A DNA stretch of 16,631 nucleotides from Acidithiobacillus sulfuriphilus (lineage in GTDB: Bacteria > Pseudomonadota > Gammaproteobacteria > Acidithiobacillales > Acidithiobacillaceae): positions 1-16,631 of the forward strand of contig NZ_RIZI01000130.1 of NCBI RefSeq assembly GCF_003721225.1, read 5' to 3'. Numbering within the stretch: the first letter of the stretch is position 1; each line of letters opens with the position of its first letter. A program made the translations under genes and the position numbers. Of this stretch, positions 12,224 to 16,631 are shown piece after piece. The notes beneath the pieces were generated by a model. That model did no database searches and was not told where the DNA came from. It was given only the letters and a program-made list of their open reading frames with translations.

Positions 12224-14698
12224 ATGCCGCCGCGCCCCCGCCCACCTGCGCAACGCCACCAGTGGTGGCGCTGGCTGGCGCTCATCGTCCTCCTGTTGGG
12301 CGTGAATCTCATCGCCGGTGTCGGCATCTGGACCTGGCGCCTCTGGCAACAATTGCCGGCGGTGAGCGCGCTGCAGGACTGGCATCCCGCAGAGCCCCTG
12401 CGCATTTATGCCGAAAACGGCCAATTGCTGCAGGTCATCGGCCCGCAGATCCGCTACGCCCTGCCCCTGCAGAAAATTCCGCTACGGCTGCAGGAGGCAT
12501 TCATCGCCGCCGAGAACGCGCGTTTCTACAGCCACAATCCCATCTACTACCCGGTGAGTTATCCCGGCATCGTGCGTGCGGCCTGGGTGGACCTGGTGCA
12601 CCTGGCGCCGGTGCAGGGAGCCAGCACCATCACCGAACAGGTGGCGCGCAATTTTTATCTGACCCGCAAAAAGACCATCACCCGCAAGATGGCGGAGATC
12701 CTCCTTGCCTACAAGCTCGCTGCCCACCTCAGCCGGGCGCAAATTCTCGACCTCTATCTCAACAAGATTTACCTGGGCCAAGGGGCCTACGGCGTGCAGG
12801 CGGCGGCCCGGGTCTACTATGGGAAAGACGTGGATCACCTGAGCCTGGCCGAGATGGCCACCCTGGCCGGATTGCCGGCGGCGCCCTCGGCCTTCAACCC
12901 CATCCGCGATCCGAAGCTGGCACGGATGCGGCGGAATTATGTCTTGCGGCGAATGGAGAAGTGCGGCTATATCACCCCTGCTGCCCTCGGGACCGCCCTC
13001 GCCGAGCCCATCCGTACCGCCTACCATGCGCCCGCCAGCAATATGGCCCCCTATGCCACCGACTGGATCCGCCAGTGGCTGGAAAAACAGTTCGGCCCGG
13101 ACTTCACCTATCGCCATGGCCTGCGTGTCTACACCACCATCCACCCCCAAGACCAGCGCGCCGCTGACCGGGATATGGCCGTCGGACTGGAGAACTATGC
13201 CATGGGCCTGGACAGTCTTGACCCCAAGGCCTGGCGCGGTCCCATCGCCCAGCTCCGGGGAGCGGCCCTGCGCCAAGCCGCGGCGGGACAACGGCCGGCC
13301 ATCCTCCCGCCCCACGACCCGGCCAACCTGCGCTGGGGAGCGGTCCTGGAAGCCGGTGCGCGGCGCGCCACCGTGGCCCTGGAGGGGCAAAGTACGGTGC
13401 ATCTCTCCCTGCGTGATGTGGACTGGGCCCGCTCCGCGCCCGAAGGGCGGATCCCCACAGCGGTGGACCAGGTCCTGCAGCGCGGCGATCTCATCTGGCT
13501 GCGCCCCTATGTGACTGCCGTCAGCGCCGGTACCGGCAATCCCGTCTGGGGGACCAAGGTCTGGCACACCCCCCGCCATCCCGGCTGGCAGCTCACCCAG
13601 ATTCCGCGGGTACAGGGGGCGTTGGTATCGCTGGATAGTCATAGCGGCGCCATCCTCGCCATGACCGGCGGCTTCAGCTATGAACTCAGTCATTTCGACC
13701 GTGCCCTCTATGCCTATCGCCAGCCCGGCTCCGGTTTCAAGCCCTTTGTCTACGCCGCCGCCATGGATGGGGCAGCCATGCAGGCGGCGGGCAATCCCTC
13801 TTTCCTGACGCCCGTCTCCCTCATCAAGGATACGCCATTGACGGTACGGCTGGCCGATGGACAGGTCTATCAGCCGACCAACTACAGCAAGCGGTTTTCC
13901 CATACGCCTTTCCCGGTCTGGGAAGACCTGGCCGATTCGCACAATGTCCCCAGCGTGCGCATCCTCCTGCACATCGGGATCCCCTATGCCGTCTCCTATG
14001 TGCAGCGCTTCGGCTTCCCCGCCCGGCAGATCCCACGGGTTCCTTCCATGGTCCTGGGCGCCGGCGACTTCACGCCCATGCAGATCGCCCGGGCTTACGC
14101 CGCCTTTTCCAGCGGGGGTTTCCTCCCCAAGCCCTACCTCATCTCCCGCATCGAAACCGCCAACGGGGGGCGCATTTCCCTGCTGGATTGCCCTCTGGGC
14201 TACACGCCTCCGCCGCGGGAGACCGCCATCCCCCCCGGCGTGGCCTTTCTGCTCACGCGGATGATGGAGCGCGTCATCCGCGGCGGTACCGGCGTCGCCG
14301 CGCAGATCCTCCATCGCCATGATCTGGCTGGCAAGACCGGCACCAGCAACGGCGAGGACAATGCCTGGTTCACCGGCTACAACCCGCGGATCGTCACCAC
14401 GGTCTGGGTGGGTTACGACAACAACCAAGGCATGGGCCACTGGGCGGCGGGCGCCCGCGAAGCCCTCCCCATCTGGGTCCACTACATGAAAAGCGCCCTC
14501 CGGAAACAGCCCGATCTGGGTTTCTTCCAGCCCCCCGACGTGGTGCGCGCGCGTTACGACCCTCAGACCGGCACTTTGGCGGATGCTGGGCAGAAAGGAC
14601 GAGAAGGATACTTTCTGGCGGGTTGCCTGCCCCCCCCAACGCCTCCGGAATTCCCGTCCATCAACGCCTTCATCCATGCGTTGATGCATATTTTTTAG
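12224..14698 (+). CDS. mrcA: Penicillin-binding protein 1A (bifunctional peptidoglycan synthase)
   Basis: 824 residues: short cytoplasmic tail, one membrane helix (about 17-37), GT51 glycosyltransferase (about 60-240), an OB-like insert and a transpeptidase domain. It polymerises lipid II and crosslinks peptidoglycan on the periplasmic side. Transpeptidase motifs are complete: PGSGFKPF (SxxK), DSHNVP (SxN) and GKTGTSNG (KTG). GT51 motifs QGASTITEQ (131-139), KMAEILLAYKL and LNKIYLGQGAYGV are present. The first motif, normally EDxxFxxHxG, reads AENARFYSHNP (96-106): the catalytic Glu97 remains, Asp is Asn98, and about four extra residues follow (IYYPVSYPG). ATG 12224 has AGGGGG 8 bases upstream; GTG 12218 would be too close. 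It follows the DacA-like gene by 53 bases and probably shares its mRNA. Confidence 0.95.
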   Translation: MPPRPRPPAQRHQWWRWLALIVLLLGVNLIAGVGIWTWRLWQQLPAVSALQDWHPAEPLRIYAENGQLLQVIGPQIRYALPLQKIPLRLQEAFIAAENARFYSHNPIYYPVSYPGIVRAAWVDLVHLAPVQGASTITEQVARNFYLTRKKTITRKMAEILLAYKLAAHLSRAQILDLYLNKIYLGQGAYGVQAAARVYYGKDVDHLSLAEMATLAGLPAAPSAFNPIRDPKLARMRRNYVLRRMEKCGYITPAALGTALAEPIRTAYHAPASNMAPYATDWIRQWLEKQFGPDFTYRHGLRVYTTIHPQDQRAADRDMAVGLENYAMGLDSLDPKAWRGPIAQLRGAALRQAAAGQRPAILPPHDPANLRWGAVLEAGARRATVALEGQSTVHLSLRDVDWARSAPEGRIPTAVDQVLQRGDLIWLRPYVTAVSAGTGNPVWGTKVWHTPRHPGWQLTQIPRVQGALVSLDSHSGAILAMTGGFSYELSHFDRALYAYRQPGSGFKPFVYAAAMDGAAMQAAGNPSFLTPVSLIKDTPLTVRLADGQVYQPTNYSKRFSHTPFPVWEDLADSHNVPSVRILLHIGIPYAVSYVQRFGFPARQIPRVPSMVLGAGDFTPMQIARAYAAFSSGGFLPKPYLISRIETANGGRISLLDCPLGYTPPPRETAIPPGVAFLLTRMMERVIRGGTGVAAQILHRHDLAGKTGTSNGEDNAWFTGYNPRIVTTVWVGYDNNQGMGHWAAGAREALPIWVHYMKSALRKQPDLGFFQPPDVVRARYDPQTGTLADAGQKGREGYFLAGCLPPPTPPEFPSINAFIHALMHIF
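14659..14696 (+). terminator. Intrinsic terminator inside the 3' end of mrcA
   Basis: CATCAACGC (14659-14667) pairs perfectly with GCGTTGATG (14678-14686) around a 10-base loop; CATA and six T (14691-14696) follow. The last T is the first base of the mrcA stop TAG, and another six T begin at 14701. The hairpin therefore lies within the last codons of mrcA. Confidence 0.75.
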
Positions 14699-14790
14699 AG
14701 TTTTTTCCCTTTTCCTGCGGATTTTCCAGCGCCGGCGCCGGAGGCACGGTAGCCGTCAACAGCAGACCATCCCGAGCGAGGTGTTTCCCC

Positions 14791-15009
14791 ATGACGATGA
14801 AGCAATCTTCCCTTTTTTTTGACCTGGCATTTTTCGCGCTTATCGTATTGCTTTTCGCCTTTACCTTCTTTGGGGCGCAGGGCTGGCTCCGCCACAGCGC
14901 CGACCGCCCCGATCCCCATCCGCTGACCGTCCTGCAGGGCAGGCCGGCCGCCTCCGTTAACCCCTTCCCGACCGCCGCGCCGGCGGTAAAACGTCAGACG
15001 ATCTCCTGA
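14791..15009 (+). CDS. Small single-helix membrane protein
   Basis: A 72-residue frame starting MTMKQSSLFFDLAFFALIVL. It has one hydrophobic helix (about 9-29), then GWLRHSADRPDPHPL and a Pro/Ala-rich tail ending in KRQTIS. GAGGTG lies 8 bases before ATG 14791; ATG 14797 is an alternative. No family is recognised. It lies beyond the mrcA terminator and 104 bases before the MFS gene on the same strand, in GC-rich sequence with matching codon use. That and the start signal are the main support; it could still be chance. Confidence 0.5.
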   Translation: MTMKQSSLFFDLAFFALIVLLFAFTFFGAQGWLRHSADRPDPHPLTVLQGRPAASVNPFPTAAPAVKRQTIS

Positions 15010-15012
15010 CGA

Positions 15013-15026
15013 TTCCCCCGGGGGAA
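15013..15026. repeat. Perfect 14-bp palindrome TTCCCCCGGGGGAA
   Basis: Seven-base arms with no spacer, 3 bases after the stop of the small membrane protein and about 90 bases before the MFS gene. It could be an operator; without a loop it is not a good RNA hairpin. Confidence 0.5.
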
Positions 15027-15113
15027 CCACCGGGCCGTATCCTCATCAGAGAATAGGGAACCTTGCCGTACCCCTTGTGCATCGCGTTGCATCCCGGCGC
15101 CTAAGGAGAAAGC

Positions 15114-16526
15114 ATGAATCATGGCGAAGCCATTGTGATGACCAGCCCGAAAGGGCGCAACCACTACGATCTGCATCAGCGCATGGAACGCTTGCGTGCC
15201 ACCCTGCGCGAACCCGGGCGCTGGATTTCGCCCTGGTTTGGCGCCTACGCCCTGTTAGGGGCCATTTCTTCCGGTATTCTGCCCATCCTCCTGCCCCTCA
15301 TGATCGTGGGATTGACCCAGCACCTGAGCTGGGTCGCCTATGTCATGGGCGGGTACAACCTGGGCCTGCTCAGCTCGCCCCTCTGGGGCAGCCTGGCCGA
15401 TGGGCGACATGCCCACCGAGCCCTCTTCTTTGGCGGATTTCTGGTCCTCATGGGCGCCTTGCTGGCCATGCCTTTCCTGCCCGAGATCCTGCCCTGGACG
15501 GCGCTGTCCTTTCTGGCGGGTGCCGGGACCGCTGCGGTCGCCACCGTGGCCACTCTCTTCGTGGTGGAATTTCACCCCCAGAATGAATGGGAACCACGCA
15601 TCGGCTGGTTGCAGACCTTCAATGGCGGGGGACAGGTAGCGGGGCTCTTGCTGGCGGGCATTTTCGTCAGTAACTTTCGTTTGGGGCTCTATTGTTCCGC
15701 GGCGGCCTTGCTGCCTGCCCTCTGGCTGGGCGCCCGGGGCCTGCCGGTGGCGGCACAGCGTCATGCCTCGGTAGCCGAGATCGGCACCCGTATACGCCAT
15801 GACCTGGATTGGCGGTTTCTGGCGGCCTTCGGACGCACGGAGCTCCAGGGGGGCGGTCTGCTGCGTTTTTCCCATCATTTGTCCCTGGGGGGATTGCGCC
15901 ATTTGGGCAACGTCCTTCATACCCGTTTCGGCCGATTTCTCTTCTCCTGGTTCGCCCTGTCCTTCGGGGTGGCGGCCTTTTTCGCCTATTTTCCCGTGGC
16001 CCTGCAAAAGGCCTACAGCGTGGCGCCGGCCCTGACCTCCCTCACCTACGCCATTGCGGCTGCCCTCGCCTTGGTCCTTTATACGGTGGGCGGTCAGCTC
16101 TCCGGACGTTATGGAGCGGGACGGGTGTATCGCTGGGCGCTGCTCCTGCGCCTCTTTGGTTTTGCCATGCTTTTCGTCGTGTTCTTTTTGCCCATTTCCA
16201 AGACCCTGGCCGGGCTGGCCGGATTTGTCTGCATCATCATGGCCTGGCCGCTGCTGAGTATTGCCGGTACCGATCTGACCGCCCACCTCACCCCCGTCAG
16301 TCAGGGGGCCGGCATGGGCTTGTTCAACGCCGCCGCGGCGGTGGCAACGGTGATCGGCACTTTCCTGGGCGGGCCCCTGGTGCAGTTTCTCGGTTATCCC
16401 GCCCTCTCCGGGCTGGCCCTCCTGGGGATCGGCCTGGCCTGGATCAGCGCCCGTGGCCTGGATACGCCCAGGGCCACGCCGGTCCCGTCAGGACCTCCGC
16501 CTGCGGAAGGCCAAGGTTTGCCTTGA
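15114..16526 (+). CDS. MFS transporter of unknown substrate
   Basis: 470 residues with about twelve hydrophobic helices, a soluble N-terminal tail of some 40 residues (HYDLHQRMERLRATLREPGR) and a Pro-rich C-terminal tail. MFS character shows in GGYNLGLLSSPLWGSLADGR (79-98; loop 2-3 motif A), in GAGTAAVATVATLFVVEFHP, and in the mirrored second half (VGGQLSGRYGAGRVYR; GMGLFNAAAAVATVIGTFLG). A central cytoplasmic loop (about 220-265) is rich in His and Arg. It resembles drug or metabolite efflux carriers, but no substrate can be assigned. ATG 15114 follows AAGGAG by 5 bases, a strong start. It is GC-rich like mrcA. Confidence 0.9.
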   Translation: MNHGEAIVMTSPKGRNHYDLHQRMERLRATLREPGRWISPWFGAYALLGAISSGILPILLPLMIVGLTQHLSWVAYVMGGYNLGLLSSPLWGSLADGRHAHRALFFGGFLVLMGALLAMPFLPEILPWTALSFLAGAGTAAVATVATLFVVEFHPQNEWEPRIGWLQTFNGGGQVAGLLLAGIFVSNFRLGLYCSAAALLPALWLGARGLPVAAQRHASVAEIGTRIRHDLDWRFLAAFGRTELQGGGLLRFSHHLSLGGLRHLGNVLHTRFGRFLFSWFALSFGVAAFFAYFPVALQKAYSVAPALTSLTYAIAAALALVLYTVGGQLSGRYGAGRVYRWALLLRLFGFAMLFVVFFLPISKTLAGLAGFVCIIMAWPLLSIAGTDLTAHLTPVSQGAGMGLFNAAAAVATVIGTFLGGPLVQFLGYPALSGLALLGIGLAWISARGLDTPRATPVPSGPPPAEGQGLP

Positions 16527-16568
16527 ATAACGTGGCAACCGCTCCATTCAGCAGATCGAGGAAGGAAG

Positions 16569-16631
16569 ATGCCGTTAGTACGCAGCAAGATTTATGGATC
16601 AAACCGGTACCGCCTGCAGGCGGGTCTACTG
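16569..16631 (+). CDS. 5' end of a gene cut by the right edge
   Basis: ATG 16569 follows GAGGAAGGAAG directly and the frame MPLVRSKIYGSNRYRLQAGL stays open for 21 codons to the edge. MPLVxSxY starts are common in YheT-type alpha/beta hydrolases, but the visible part is too short to claim this. It is 42 bases after the MFS stop and likely co-transcribed. Confidence 0.6.
   Translation, partial: MPLVRSKIYGSNRYRLQAGLL

Noticed and set aside
12482..14689. 735-codon open frame on the minus strand opposite mrcA
   Set aside because: Antisense shadow caused by G/C-ending codons; low-complexity Gly/Arg/His-rich product and no start signals.

Overview
The flanks of the window are GC-rich, with codons mostly ending in G or C. 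The set of genes (cyclopropane fatty acid synthase, fluoride channel, glucose-6-phosphate isomerase, PBP1a, DacA-like protein) points to a Gram-negative proteobacterium. An acidophile of the Acidithiobacillus type would fit, but this is a guess from gene content; there is no rRNA or other marker here. No tRNA, rRNA, CRISPR array or intact insertion sequence was recognised.

Region A (1-3363, minus strand) reads as one transcription unit. A sigma-70 promoter (TTGACG, 17 bases, TATGCT) sits directly upstream of a well-conserved fluoride riboswitch. Then come a possible 50-residue leader ORF, crcB/fluC (fluoride channel), a DUF190 gene, cfa (cyclopropane fatty acid synthase) and a prenyltransferase/squalene-oxidase-repeat protein. 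Gaps are 2, 66 and 5 bases and no terminator is visible inside, so membrane-lipid modification may be under fluoride control. The strand-switch intergenic region carries a duplicated 15-bp motif and strong hairpins.

Region B (3459-5562) holds pgi on the plus strand, a REP/BIME-like palindrome after it, and a decayed outer-membrane porin gene on the minus strand that keeps only its two ends.

Region C (about 5563-10990) has visibly lower GC and different codon use and looks horizontally acquired. After an 813-base leader with a sigma-54-like promoter, an NtrC-like palindrome and a 13-bp inverted repeat, four plus-strand genes follow: an oxalate/formate-antiporter-family MFS transporter, an Ntn-hydrolase of the gamma-glutamyltranspeptidase superfamily without the usual gamma-glutamyl-binding residues, a TauE/SafE (TSUP) permease and an Lrp/AsnC regulator. 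Transporter plus amidohydrolase suggests import and hydrolysis of a small amide acid such as oxamate, releasing ammonia. This is an inference.

Region D (10992-16631, plus strand) returns to GC-rich sequence. A DacA-like carboxypeptidase has lost all three catalytic motifs (nucleophile Ser to Gly, SxN to GGN, KTG to GVG). It sits directly before a PBP1a-type peptidoglycan synthase with intact transpeptidase motifs but an altered first glycosyltransferase motif. A terminator lies inside the end of that gene. A small one-helix membrane protein, a second MFS transporter and the start of another gene complete the window.
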